In this document: positions 12,477 to 24,215 of the stretch, piece after piece
Layout: every line of letters starts with the position of its first letter
How positions within the stretch are numbered: the stretch's first letter is position 1
Assembly: GCA_036971615.1 (NCBI GenBank)
Contig: JAYKKR010000006.1
Coordinates: 1,922,001-1,986,000, forward strand
DNA length: 64,000 bases
Source: Amyloporia xantha
Taxonomy: Eukaryota > Basidiomycota > Agaricomycetes > Polyporales > Adustoporiaceae
Direction of reading: 5' to 3'
Notes under the pieces: model-generated
Told to the model about the DNA's origin: nothing
Databases searched by the model: none
What the model saw: only the letters and a program-made list of their open reading frames with translations
Translations under genes and position numbers: made by a program

Positions 12477-13828
12477 CTACGCCAACCATTGACAAAAGAG
12501 AGCGTGATTCAGGAGAAGAAAATGATAAGAATCCATGATGAAAGGAAGGCGGGAGTATCCGTAAGGAATGATAAAGATGAAATCCTCCCCACAAGAGCTC
12601 GCGTGCACGTTCGACCTGGGCATGATATTCAGAGACGAGAACCACGAGAGACAGCACCACTCGGACATCAACAGTGCGAGCGCAAGCTGAGGAAATTTCA
12701 GTGCATATGAATAGGAGTGAGTTGAAATGACATACATTCGGTCTGACGGTATGACCTTGCGTATCTTTCGACCTTTCCCCCTCCCTGCAGTAATGGCCGC
12801 ACTGGGCATGGATGCAGACGACTCGTGATTATCCGGCCTGGACCAGTCAAGGCCATTATCATAAGAGATGCCCTCGCACTTTGCGAGCTGTCGCAGAAGC
12901 CCACAAAGATAGGAGTAGTCCGGGACCTCGTCGAATTGTAAGGTCCGGGCGTACTGTAGCATGGTACCAAACGTGGATGGAAGGGCGTCGCAGAGAACAG
13001 AGGGTGGTGTGTCGACTTTCTTCCTCATGATCAAGTCCGCAGCTCCCTGTGCGGACTCCAATTCTTGCCAAGGGAGAGAGCCACGGAGGAAATAGATCAG
13101 AATGTAGATGACGGACTCTATGTCATCACGGCGGGATTGCTGGACACCCAAGTGAGTATTGACAGATGCAAAGCGAGTGGTTCCCAGAAGCTCCATGCCC
13201 TCTTTATATGGCATATGCATGTGCGTCACTGGGTCTCGATAGAGCTCTGCAAGACCAAAATCAATGATGTAGATTTGGTTGCAATCATTCTCGGATCCGA
13301 GTAGAAAGTTAGCTGGTTTGATATCGCGGTGGACGAAATGATGAGTGTGAATGCTTTCGATGCATGAAATCTATAACATGACACTGTAAGTCGCATCCCA
13401 GGACAACTAAATAGACACAGACCATTTGGTCGCCCAAGATCAGTACGGTCCTCAATGTGAACTTCTGCCCGCAGCGCTTGAAAAGAGTCTCCAGCGATGG
13501 CCCTAAGAGGTCAAGGACCATAGCGTTGTAACCATTTCCATATCCTAGCCAGTGAACTCGAGGTACGCCCAGAGTGCCGGATAGTGTCTTGTACACTTCA
13601 CATTCCTGTTCTAACTGGGGATACACAGAGAAGACATTCTTGAGCTTGATTGCAAAATCATCACCAGTTAGGATGTCGGTGGCAAGATATACAGTATGTG
13701 CATTAGAATATCAGTTTAATTTCTCACTCGCATGACCGAACTACTCTATGTGTATTACCAAAAGAACCAGACCCAATCTTCGTTTTGAGTCTGTATCTGA
13801 CGCCAAAAACGGCGGGGGGAGAGGACAT
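12477..13828 (-). CDS. Casein kinase 1-like Ser/Thr kinase
   Basis: The start is at 13828 (MSSPPAVFG), followed by a Gly-rich loop (KIGSGSF). A first intron interrupts the loop near 13760. The next exon holds the ATP-binding Lys (DDFAIKLKN) and YPQLEQECEVYKTL. A second intron lies at about 13424-13375. The third exon has the catalytic loop HRDIKPANF, IIDFGLAEL and the CK1-specific THLGVQQSRRDDIES and YFLRGSLPW. CK1 usually has HRDIKPDNF, so Ala replaces Asp next to the Asn. The C-terminus carries a basic GRGKGRKIRK run, with a possible additional intron after it, so the exact stop is uncertain. The first intron's expected acceptor reads TG instead of AG at the frame-compatible position, so the gene may be mis-spliced. 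CK1-like genes are expanded in several Agaricomycetes. Substrate unknown. Confidence 0.8.
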
Positions 13829-14196
13829 GATGTATAACAAAGGGGACGAGGGCGGGAGGAGACTTTGAACCCTGGGAGAACAGTATATACAAGCCTGAGA
13901 ACCAAACGAGTGGTGTTCACGCACGGTGGCAAGAAGACACATTCAGGATGGAATTCACACGGTAGTTATAACACAGACCAATCAGAAAATGTGGTTGATA
14001 CAGGTATACATTAATTGTGCTTTGACCAAGTGCATTTACACAATAGTTCAATGTGGATCGGGCTGCGGGCACAGTTACACATGGAATGCAGATATTCATT
14101 GACAGTACTACTGTTACATGACGTAAAGACACTTGCGATGGAGCGGATATCGACAGCAAGATGAGATGAACATGGTACACATCAGAAGACAACCAT
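13829..14196. other. Spacer between CK1-like and hAT genes
   Basis: About 370 bases with no gene recognised. It holds the promoter side of the CK1-like gene and the 3' flank of the hAT transposase gene. No hAT terminal repeat could be identified here. Confidence 0.35.
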
Positions 14197-17186
14197 TTAC
14201 TCGACCTCGATTTGCTCATTGCCACTATCATTCACAAGAACCTCAAGCATAGCACCACGTGAGCCCTCTCCCCCAGCAGCTAAGGCCAAGAGGTTATCTC
14301 CTTGCGGCAAAGGCTCCTCCAACATTCTAACCGACGTCTCCCAGCCCTCGGTAAAGTTCAAGCGGTCTGACTTGAAACTGTACTTCAGCATCTGAAGCGC
14401 TTCAAAGAGATGGGGAGATCCGGTTGCGACGACGAGTGTCGGTCTCTGCCGCAGATGAAAACACTCGTTCGGCAGGCACGGAAGTGGCCTGGACGGAAAT
14501 ATAGTCCACAGCAATGCGAAAAATGGTCGGGAAGGTCTCTCTGTTCATCTGTAGAACACGCCAATCAGCATACTGAATAACTTCTACCGGAGGATCTACA
14601 AACCTCCCACCATTTTGTGATGTTGACAGTGGCAGAAGCAAGGGGCTGTGCAAGGTATGTACCAAACTCTTTGTTGACGCTTTGATCTCCTTCGCTCGTA
14701 GAGCTGAAGGCCATGTCCTCAAGGCCATATTGCGCTGCAAGTGCATCAATGGCACCTAGGTTGAAAGCGACTCGTTGACGATGCACAGGTACTTCTGATC
14801 CAGACACTACTGAATTGTCTCGGTGAGGATTCTGACAATACCCGTGCATCTGAAGAACATGTCAGTGTATACCGATTCATACATAATCACATAATATACC
14901 TTCTCTTTGATCACCTCGACAGCCCTACGGCGATAGTCCTCATCCCAGTGATCATTAATCCAGGTAAGGCGCACGGCCGGGTTTGTGACTGTATTTCCAG
15001 TACTAAATGATATGAGATTTGCGAGAAACCGAAACACTTACACATTGACAGGACATAAGCCGGCGTGTCGTCCATTTTGGTGTAGTACTTCTGGGCGACG
15101 TTGAGACCCTCCTGAATATGACGGGCCATGTGGGGGTTCTTGTCCCGCAAAACCTCCCAGCGTGTCATCATTAATTCGTAGACAGGAATAGACGCAGACA
15201 GGACCGGCATCTTCTCCGTACTCAGGATAGGTTGAACGAGCTGCGGGACCTATGTAATCGATATGAAATGCTGCGATAAGCTACATATGGTAAGATGGTA
15301 AAGATTAGGAACGGCGTCCCTTTAGTGCCATCTCGCAGTTGGTGAGACATTGCCACTGATCATCCGTAAGTTGATAATTACGGAGCTCGGGAAGCTCCCA
15401 ACAGATTTGGTCGATAGCCTATGAGAAACTATTTGAGTGATGAGCAATATACAATGGAAACAGGAACTTACAGCGCGAAGAAGACGCAACCTGTTCAACA
15501 TCAGGTAGGTGGAGTCCCACCGAGTGCGGATGTCTAATAACGGCTGGAGGAATTTCTCGATTAGGCCATCCTCAACGCATTGTTGCATTGTTAGGTCAAA
15601 CTTGTCTCGGCGACTAGGCAATGAGCGAAGCTTGCGCACAATCTTACGCGCGATGACAAGTGGGTTATGACGGGCCCGTCTGTCCGAGAACCCGGCGATG
15701 TTGTCCTCTTCAGAGCTGTCCTCGTCCTCATCCTCATCCTCGCCCTCGCCTCTGTCCTCATCCTCGTCATCAGCACCCTCATCATCCTCACTATTGTTGG
15801 CGCTGGCCTCGTCCATGGTCATAAAACTCTTGATAACACGCTGAGAACTCAAGTTAATGTTGTGGGAGAGGCAGTGAATGATAGACTCAGCAGCTTCCCA
15901 AGAGACGCCGCGGGCCTTCAGAGCCTTCTCCAGTTCGTGCAACATCGTCATGTTCGACAAGGCGTTGTCGAGCGTAAAGTTGCCGGACTTCATGAATGAC
16001 AGATTTAGCGCGCTGTAAGGCTTCGAGCAGCTCGACGTACCTTCTCCGCAACGTGCACCCTGTCAAGAACTTCGAGTAAAACGTTGGACAGGTTTGCGCC
16101 GTCATGGGAGCCATAAAGGCAATGGAACCCTATCAAGGCAACTTTGTCCTGCAGAGAGCCGGTCTCCTTGTTCTCGCTGACCCAGTGGGCAGTCACGCCC
16201 ATGTAGGCGCGCCTCATATAGGAGTCCCAGACATCGAGGGTGAAAGATACTTTTCCTACCGCATACTGTTGTATCAAATATTAATTTGATCCAAAATTTG
16301 TGATAGTCAATTACTACTTACGTCAAATTCCTTCGTCAAGACACGGTTATACTCCAGCCAAGCGTGAATAATTGCTGTGCGCGTCCTCGTTGTGTGCGGG
16401 ATGTCGCTTAAGTCCTCACGCAAGAGGAGGAGGAGCTGTCTGAACTCGGGACAATCAACAACATTGACTGACTACAATAAATTAATCAGAATACATTGAC
16501 TATGTTCAAAGACCAAGATGGCACAAACCTGATCATCAGCACATATGAATTTGATAATTGCTTTCATGAACTCTTCGTCGGAGAAAGGTGTGCGAGGGCT
16601 TGGATCGGGTGCCGCCTCGGTGTTGCGATTGAGGCGGTTGAGGAGTGCCAGCCATCCATTTGCACGGCAAGCGGTTTCATATCCGTCTAGGTGGCTGTTG
16701 ACCAAGTGTGCACAAAGGACACTAGTCAAAGTCATTGCCGAATACAACTTGACAGAGTGCCTGGGATGAGTCTCTTGGATGCGCCTGAACATATGTTAGC
16801 ACAATAATAAGTGCGTGATAAACGGATTACCTGCAAGCCAAACAAACGGTCTTCTTCTTTGAGCCTTGCGGGGCACGATTAAAGAAGAAATTGATGTCTT
16901 GTGCAGCTGACTTAGAACCTGTACTCGCTTGACCTGGAGCAGCCTGCTGGCCGCCTTCATCATCGGAGGACGAGACTTCGAGATTGAAAATTTCTTGACC
17001 AGGGCCACCACCAGCCCCAGCAACAGGGGCATCAGTGGCAGGAACGGGGACAGCAGCAATGGGGGGAGTGGGAGCAGGAACAGCGTCAGGGGCAACAGCG
17101 GCGACAGCAGCGAGGGGAGCAGCGGAAGGCTGCACCGGCGCTCCACGACCGGCAGTGTTTCTGGTGTTGGCCTTGCGGGGAGGCAT
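14197..17186 (-). pseudogene. hAT-family transposase, multi-exon, frameshifted
   Basis: The start at 17186 (MPPRKANTRN) leads to a Pro/Ala-rich N-terminus and a BED-like start (VCLACR). Further exons carry AHLVNSH, HAWLEYNRVLTKEFD, the hAT DDE-region motif VSFTLDVWDSY, GFHCLYGSHDGANLS, a strongly acidic Glu/Asp tract at about 15690-15790 (minus), LLDIRTRWDSTYLMLNRL, and NPAVRLTWINDHWDEDY. The hAT dimerisation domain follows: NITKWWE, FPTIFRIAVDYISVQATS, PAERVFSSAAETD, then EALQMLKYSFK. The frame breaks once, at about 14405-14425, between RRRNRISP and EALQMLK, so the C-terminus is out of frame. A donor site near 15335 also reads GG where GT is expected. All other junctions are GT-AG. TIRs and target duplication were not found, so element limits are unknown. 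Confidence 0.85.
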
Positions 17187-18595
17187 GATTGAGGCACTAC
17201 TGTCTGTGAGAGACGAGGCGTACTGCAGTCTAGTTGGGGTTCGAGGTCCCTTTATATACGGACTGGGCCTTATTCAACATATAAGTTAGTCACGAGTCAG
17301 TTCTACTCAACGGAAACAACTTGCATGATGACAAGTCCAACTGAACTAGCCTGGCACAGCGGCCGCGTTTGGGGTGACAAAGCTTGGGATGATCAGGGAA
17401 GATCGGACGATAACACCACGTAATCAGCAACGCTCTGCAAACATGTGTTCAGAACATGGGAATGGCAAACTACCAGCAATTCAAAAGATTCAGTGGGAAA
17501 CAGAACACAGAGGCCAGACCAGGATAACTTACAGGAACATCCTCACGCAGACAAGTCTGGAAGTGTCATGACTTCCGATCTCCAGTGAGAGTCAGGCAGA
17601 ACAAGGAGCAGCAGAAGAAGCGACAAGATAACATCTTGGGAAAGCTGCCGCAAGCAGGATACACAATGATGGGTACAGTTGGACATTCTTGTACATATCC
17701 GAGACAGCCAGTGGGCTCATCCATCTAGAAGTAAGAACATGCGGCACGGGCAGCTCCCGATACGGGCAACGGTGTCTTTTACTACCTTGACACACGACTA
17801 GTCGGCGGAACTTAGCATGCTATCAGTCAATGGAGAGAAGATTTAGAATCCAGAACTTCCGCACAACATCGCATAGAGAAATATGAAAGACAGACCTTCT
17901 ATTCTTGCACATGTTGTGGCGATAATATGGGCGTTAGCCCAGTTTTGACAACGTGCACATCCAGAGTGCAGATTGACATCAGCAAGGCCGCTTGAATGTG
18001 AATAGATGAGCATATGTAAATGAATGAAGAGATCGTCATGAACATTACCATAACACGAGGCTACCAGAGCATGGTATACAAAGAAAACGAAGGAACGTTC
18101 ATGTACCGACCTTGACCTATTTGTCATGAGGAACGCTGTCTCGTTGTGAGAACTAAGCCTTGAGATGTGTTTCTGTGAATGCTGATCAGTAGTCTTCTTC
18201 CCGAAGCTACTCGGGACCAGAGAACGTGAACGGACATTAAGAGCAGGGAGGCATACTTCCGGTAGTACTTCGTCTGATTGGGCATATTGGTGTTGGCAGA
18301 TAGTTGACGTAAATTCCGAGACGAGCCTCGAGGAAACGAATAACAGATGCATTTGGGGGCCGTATGCCAATATGTTGTGAATAACACCGGTATACGAAGG
18401 GTGTGCCGAAGGCGAAACAGAGATAGCCCAGCATAGAGGTTCACCGAGGTGATATGATCGATAAGTGGTGTTCTGGGAATAGAGCACTTGGCGTGCTTGC
18501 ATGATGCTCAGGTAACGAGCTGCGAATGTGGGCAAAGATAACAGTGAATACTTAAACATCGAAGAGTGTTCATGTTCCCCAAATGACTCTACGCA
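17187..18595. other. Region with no recognised gene
   Basis: A TATATA lies about 70 bases upstream of the hAT start (17253-17260). From 17300 to 18595 only frames without recognisable motifs are seen, including one of 255 codons on the minus strand (17843-18610) whose composition does not look coding. A decayed element is possible. Confidence 0.35.
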
Positions 18596-19141
18596 ATGTC
18601 CGACCACCACCTGTCTTCATTCCTAGCTGCTGCCAGTACCCGTCCTTCAAGGCGAACTGCAGCCACACACACCCGCGACTGCATCTTACTGGTCTCTGAG
18701 ATATACAATGTGATAGATGCGCTCAAGCAACCCCATGGGACCATTTGGATGACTGAGGAGGTCGATAGTCTTCTCGTCTCCCTACTCGACTCTTGCGTGA
18801 ACCAAGAGCAGACTGAACAGATCACGCTGTTACATTCTTTTCTGCGGTGTCTTTCAGTATGCAACAATTAGTGAGATGTTAATTGATTACTTTACTCACC
18901 TGACACTCTTTAGATCGAACCTTTAGCACGGGCTTCAGGTGGAAACGACGTGAGGCGAGCGGAGGATGTTGACACTGAGGAAGGTCAGGATCAGCTTGAG
19001 GAGAAACCTGAGGAGAGAGCGATGGACCACCTGATTCCGCACACCATTCAGTCACTATAGCCTACTCTATAGGGAGAGATATGGGTGAAATTCTTATTAC
19101 TTTGTCAGGAGAGCGGACGTCGGCCGACACCCTCGCTATAG

Positions 19142-19500
19142 CCTACAGTCAAGGGTCGGCCGAGGGCTATAATATAGCCTGCAGATACAGCGCGGCCGAC
19201 TGCGCCATATTTCCCTGGTATATTCTCGCCTTCAAGTAGTGTCGGCCGAGGGCTATAATATAGCCTTTAGACACGGCGCGGCTGACTGCGCCATATTTCC
19301 CTGGTATATTCTCGCCTTCAAGTAGTGTCGGCCGAGGGCTATAATATAGCCTACAAATACGGCGCGGCCGAGTGCGCCATATTATTGTGGTATATTCTGG
19401 CCTTCAATGTAGGGATGGCCGAGGTGTATCATATAGCCTGCAGACAGGGCACAGCTGACTGCGCCATAAACTCTAGCTATATTTCAGCATGGCGCAGCTT
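19142..19500. repeat. 86-bp tandem array in palindrome arm
   Basis: The unit containing TCGGCCGAGGGCTATAATAT starts at 19156, 19242 and 19328, and a diverged fourth copy at about 19414, giving a period of 86 bp. Each unit also has CGCGGCCGACTGCGCCATA. The mirror-image array is at about 23645-23990 in the right arm. Confidence 0.85.
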
Positions 19501-20990
19501 GATAGAGCATGGCACTTTGTTGGGAATTTAATCCTACAGCTCTGCAAACCGCGCAGCTTTTTGGGAATTTGATGGCACAGTTGTCCAAAGCATGGCGCTT
19601 TTTGACAATCTGATGGCGCAGCTTGGTAGAGCATGGTGCTTTTTGGGGGAATGTCATGGCACAACTTTGTAAAGCATGGCACATTTTTTGGGAATTTTAT
19701 GGTGCTTTTTTGACAGTCTCGTGGTGCAGCTCTCCAAAGCATGGCGCAGCTCTCCCAACCATGGCGCTTTGTTGGGATTCTCATGGTGCAGCTTTATAAA
19801 GCATGGCGCATTTTTGAGAATCTCATGGCGCAGCTTTGTAAAGCATGGCGCTTTTTGCAAATTTGATGGCGCTTTTTAACAGTCTCATGGCGCACTTCTC
19901 CAAAGCATGGTGCTTGCTTGGATATTTCATGGCACCGCTTTTGCAGAGCATGGCACATTTTTGAGAATCTCATGGCGCAGCTTTGTAAATCATGGCGCTT
20001 TTTTTGCAAATTTAATGGCGCTTTTTTGACAGTCTCATGGTGCACTTCTCCAAAGCATGGCATAGCTCTTCCAAGCATGGCACTTTTTTGGATATCTCAT
20101 GGCGCAGCTTTGCAAAGCACGGTGCTTTGTTGGGACTTTCATGGCGCTTTTTTGGCGCTTTTTTGTAATTTCATGGCGCCTTTTTGACAGTCTCATGGTG
20201 CACTTCTCCAAAGCATGGTGCACTTCTCCAAAGCATGGCACAGCTCTCCCAAGCATGGCGCTTTTTTGGGAATCTTATGGCACAGCTTTATAAAGCATGG
20301 CTCTTTTGTGCGAACTTCATGGCGCTTTTTTGACAGTCTCATGGCGCAGCTTTGAGAGCATGGCACTTTCTTGGATATCTCATGGCGCACTTCTCCAAAG
20401 CATGGCGCAGCTCTCCCAAGCATGGCGCTTTCTTGGATATCTCATAGCGCAGCTTTGCAGAGCATGGCGCATTTTTGAGAATTTGATGGCGCTTTTTTCA
20501 CAGTCTCATGGTGCAGCTCTCCAAAGCATGGCACTTTTTGACAGCCTCATGGCGTAGCTCTCTAAAGCATGGTGCTTTGTTGGGATTCTCATGGTGCAGC
20601 TTTATAAAGCATGGCGCATTTTTGAGAATCTCATGGTGCAGCTTTGTAAAGCATGGCGCTTTTTTGGCAAATTTGATGGCGCTTTTTTGACAGTCTCATG
20701 GCGCACTTCTCCTAAGCATGGCACAGCTCTCCCAAGCATGATGCTTTCTTAGATATCTCATAGTGTAGCTTTGCAGAGCATGGCACTTTTTTGGATTTCT
20801 CATGGTGCAGCTCTCCAAAGCATGGCGCAGCTCTCCCAACCATGGCGCTTTGTTAGGATTCTCATGGCGCAGCTTTGCAGAGCATGGCGCTTTTGTGCAA
20901 ATCTCATGGCGCAGCTTTGTCAAGCATGGCGTGTTTTTGAGAATCTCCTGGCACAGCTTGTAAAGCTTAGTGCATTTTTGTATGGTGCAG
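19485..20990. repeat. CATGGCGC/AGCTTTG tandem-like array (left arm)
   Basis: About 1.5 kb consists of variants of a short unit of roughly 20-40 bases: CATGGCGC, then CTTTTTTGG or AGCTTTGCAAAG, and ATCTCATGGCGCAGC. Copies differ by transitions and length. It reappears inverted at about 22130-23660. Confidence 0.8.
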
Positions 20991-22202
20991 CTTTATAGGC
21001 TGTAAAGAGTGATGCCAATTTTGTATCAATCATGCAAATGATACTTGGTTATATGGATGGCTCAGCATTGTAGGTGATGACAGAGCTTTGTAGAGACAGG
21101 TGGAGCTTTGATGCAAATAAGAAGAGCACAATTTTTATAAATGACGACACTGGTAAGGGCAAGCCTGATGGATTGTGAGACCAGTGGATGAGAAATGTGT
21201 TGAATGTCAACCTGGTGAATAGCAAGATTGGTGAAGACAAGCCAATTGGATGACTAGATGTTTAGTAACAATTTCATTACTGACTACTGCTATGTATTCA
21301 CAAGTAGTTGATTATACACTTGCCAATACTTGGGCTTATCACAGTTTAGCCTGAGACACAGTTCATCTGGAACAAGCAGTTTTGTAATATCCCTAGTACT
21401 ATACATAGTGAGTGTCTACTATTGTCCTATAAGCCTGCTATGTATATATGATACCTGTCCTTGCAGAACTACTAGTTATAGAAGCCACAAAACAGTGTGT
21501 GTTACAACCTACACTTGAGTGAGCTATATTACAAACAACTGTCAACAGTGAAGGGGCACAGCTGATCTATGGCATATCTCGATGAAATCTCTATACCACA
21601 TCATAAGACAGGTTTTGTTTAGCTTGTGCACACATATATTGTGCTTGCATAGCTGTGCTATGCTCTATAAATATGGTCATGGTTCACCACCTTTAGGGGC
21701 ATAAGTCAGGCATAAGATGCGCGTAAGATGGGTGTAAGACGGGCATAAGATGGACATGATATGGGTGTAAGACAGGCCTAAAAGAGCAGAGTTACAATGT
21801 TTGTTGGCCAAAATGTTTATTATATGTAATATAATCACATGGAGCAAATCATTTTACTTAGCAACTTATGCCCCAGGGGTGGTACTTCAAATTATGCATC
21901 CATTGGGTTGCAGGATCTCTAGATGCCCATTCCAGACTGCATGTTTAGGCAACTGCATAGGAAACAAGCACAAAGATGTGAAGCAAAAGGGTGAATTTGA
22001 ACCTCGAAAAGCAACCATGACTAGCCTATGTATGATACTACAGAGGACCACCATACTTTACAAAGCATTATCATGCAGGGGTGCACCACAAACTTTACAC
22101 AAATACCCCATACTGTAAAAAGCTGCACCATGACATTCTCACAAATGTGCCATGATCTGCAGAGCAGCCTGTGGAATTCCAAGAAAAAGCACTGTGTTAT
22201 GC
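20938..22202. other. Loop of the 5 kb palindrome
   Basis: About 1.27 kb of unpaired sequence between the arms. It contains a short degenerate tandem run (CATAAGATG/GTAAGATGG units, about 21705-21780). No gene recognised. Confidence 0.55.
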
Positions 22203-23660
22203 CACAAACACGCCATGCTTGACAAAGCTGCGCCATGAGATTTGCACAAAAGCGCCATGCTCTGCAAAGCTGCGCCATGAGAATCCTAACAAAGCGCCAT
22301 GGTTGGGAGAGCTGCGCCATGCTTTGGAGAGCTGCACCATGAGAAATCCAAAAAAGTGCCATGCTCTGCAAAGCTACACTATGAGATATCTAAGAAAGCA
22401 TCATGCTTGGGAGAGCTGTGCCATGCTTAGGAGAAGTGCGCCATGAGACTGTCAAAAAGCGCCATCAAATTTGCCAAAAAAGCGCCATGCTTTACAAAGC
22501 TGCACCATGAGATTCTCAAAAATGCGCCATGCTTTATAAAGCTGCACCATGAGAATCCCAACAAAGCACCATGCTTTAGAGAGCTACGCCATGAGGCTGT
22601 CAAAAAAGTGCCATGCTTTGGAGAGCTGCACCATGAGACTGTGAAAAAAGCGCCATCAAATTCTCAAAAATGCGCCATGCTCTGCAAAGCTGCGCTATGA
22701 GATATCCAAGAAAGCGCCATGCTTGGGAGAGCTGCGCCATGCTTTGGAGAAGTGCGCCATGAGATATCCAAGAAAGTGCCATGCTCTCAAAGCTGCGCCA
22801 TGAGACTGTCAAAAAAGCGCCATGAAGTTCGCACAAAAGAGCCATGCTTTATAAAGCTGTGCCATAAGATTCCCAAAAAAGCGCCATGCTTGGGAGAGCT
22901 GTGCCATGCTTTGGAGAAGTGCACCATGCTTTGGAGAAGTGCACCATGAGACTGTCAAAAAGGCGCCATGAAATTACAAAAAAGCGCCAAAAAAGCGCCA
23001 TGAAAGTCCCAACAAAGCACCGTGCTTTGCAAAGCTGCGCCATGAGATATCCAAAAAAGTGCCATGCTTGGAAGAGCTATGCCATGCTTTGGAGAAGTGC
23101 ACCATGAGACTGTCAAAAAAGCGCCATTAAATTTGCAAAAAAAGCGCCATGATTTACAAAGCTGCGCCATGAGATTCTCAAAAATGTGCCATGCTCTGCA
23201 AAGCGGTGCCATGAAATATCCAAGCAAGCACCATGCTTTGGAGAAGTGCGCCATGAGACTGTTAAAAAAGCGCCATCAAATTTGCAAAAAGCGCCATGCT
23301 TTACAAAGCTGCGCCATGAGATTCTCAAAAATGCGCCATGCTTTATAAAGCTGCACCATGAGAATCCCAACAAAGCGCCATGGTTGGGAGAGCTGCGCCA
23401 TGCTTTGGAGAGCTGCACCACGAGACTGTCAAAAAAGCACCATAAAATTCCCAAAAAATGTGCCATGCTTTACAAAGTTGTGCCATGACATTCCCCCAAA
23501 AGCACCATGCTCTACCAAGCTGCGCCATCAGATTGTCAAAAAAGCGCCATGCTTTGGACAACTGTGCCATCAAATTCCCAAAAAAGCTGCGCGGTTTGCA
23601 GAGCTGTAGGATTAAATTCCCAACAAAGTGCCATGCTCTATCAAGCTGCGCCATGCTGAA
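22130..23660. repeat. CATGGCGC/AGCTTTG array (right arm, inverted)
   Basis: Reverse-complement counterpart of the array at 19485-20990, nearly identical unit by unit. The innermost copies at 22130-22200 are more diverged and have no close partner. Confidence 0.8.
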
Positions 23661-24215
23661 ATATAGCTAGAGTTTATGGCGCAGTCAGCTGTGCCCTGTC
23701 TGCAGGCTATATGATACACCTCGGCCATCCCTACATTGAAGGCCAGAATATACCACAATAATATGGCGCACTCGGCCGCGCCGTATTTGTAGGCTATATT
23801 ATAGCCCTCGGCCGACACTACTTGAAGGCGAGAATATACCAGGGAAATATGGCGCAGTCAGCCGCGCCGTGTCTAAAGGCTATATTATAGCCCTCGGCCG
23901 ACACTACTTGAAGGCGAGAATATACCAGGGAAATATGGCGCAGTCGGCCGCGCTGTATCTGCAGGCTATATTATAGCCCTCGGCCGACCCTTGACTGTAG
24001 GCTATAGCGAGGGTGTCGGCCGACGTCCGCTCTCCTGACAAAGTAATAAGAATTTCACCCATATCTCTCCCTATAGAGTAGGCTATAATGACTGAATGGG
24101 CTCGATTCCGGTCCTCGATGTGTCCAACATTCAAATATACTTCACAGCTCATTCACCATCATTGTCTGACGAGGGTGAAGTGGAAGACTTCACTGTCTCT
24201 GATAGGGATGAGTGA

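Larger units (their letters stand above)
19040..24103. mobile_element. 5.06 kb palindromic element with GATTCCG duplication
   Basis: The left arm (19040 to about 20937) is the reverse complement of the right arm (about 22203 to 24103), with a loop of about 1.27 kb. The direct repeat GATTCCG flanks it at 19033-19039 and 24104-24110. The termini match at CCATTCAGTCA and CTATAGAGTAGGCTATA-type sequence. Each arm is built from an outer 86-bp tandem array and an inner array of CATGGCGC/AGCTTTG units. The long in-frame readings inside (repeating Trp, Ser, Phe, Ala) are by-products of that array on both strands, not proteins. A 7-8 bp duplication is compatible with a hAT-type non-autonomous element. 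Confidence 0.85.
18596..24215 (+). pseudogene. Small gene split by a 5 kb palindrome
   Basis: Exon 1 is 18596-18856 (MSDHHLSSF…), the intron is 18857-18913 (GT-AG), and exon 2 starts at 18914. The second exon is acidic (EEGQDQLEEKPEERA). It is interrupted after Leu-Ile-Pro at 19039 by the palindrome 19040-24103 and would now stop five codons later. The other side resumes at 24111 with VLDVSNIQIYFTAHSP and ends with an acidic SDEGEVEDFTVSDRDE tail and TGA 24213-24215. Deleting the insert plus one copy of the 7-bp repeat gives one open frame of 163 residues. I do not recognise the protein; it is small, helix-prone in the middle and acidic at the end. If it is expressed, only the first 134 residues can be made. 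Confidence 0.65.

Noticed and set aside
17843..18610. 255-codon minus-strand open frame
   Set aside because: No motif, unusual composition and no supporting introns; overlaps the start of the plus-strand small gene.
19142..19500. Regularly spaced repeats resembling a CRISPR array
   Set aside because: The units are adjacent tandem copies without unique spacers, in a eukaryotic transposon.
19473..23818. Many 60-117 codon open frames with repeated Ala-Leu-Gln-Ser-Met-Ala / Trp-Ser motifs
   Set aside because: They arise from the CATGGCGC/AGCTTTG tandem array and its mirror image; the same readings occur on both strands and in shifted frames.
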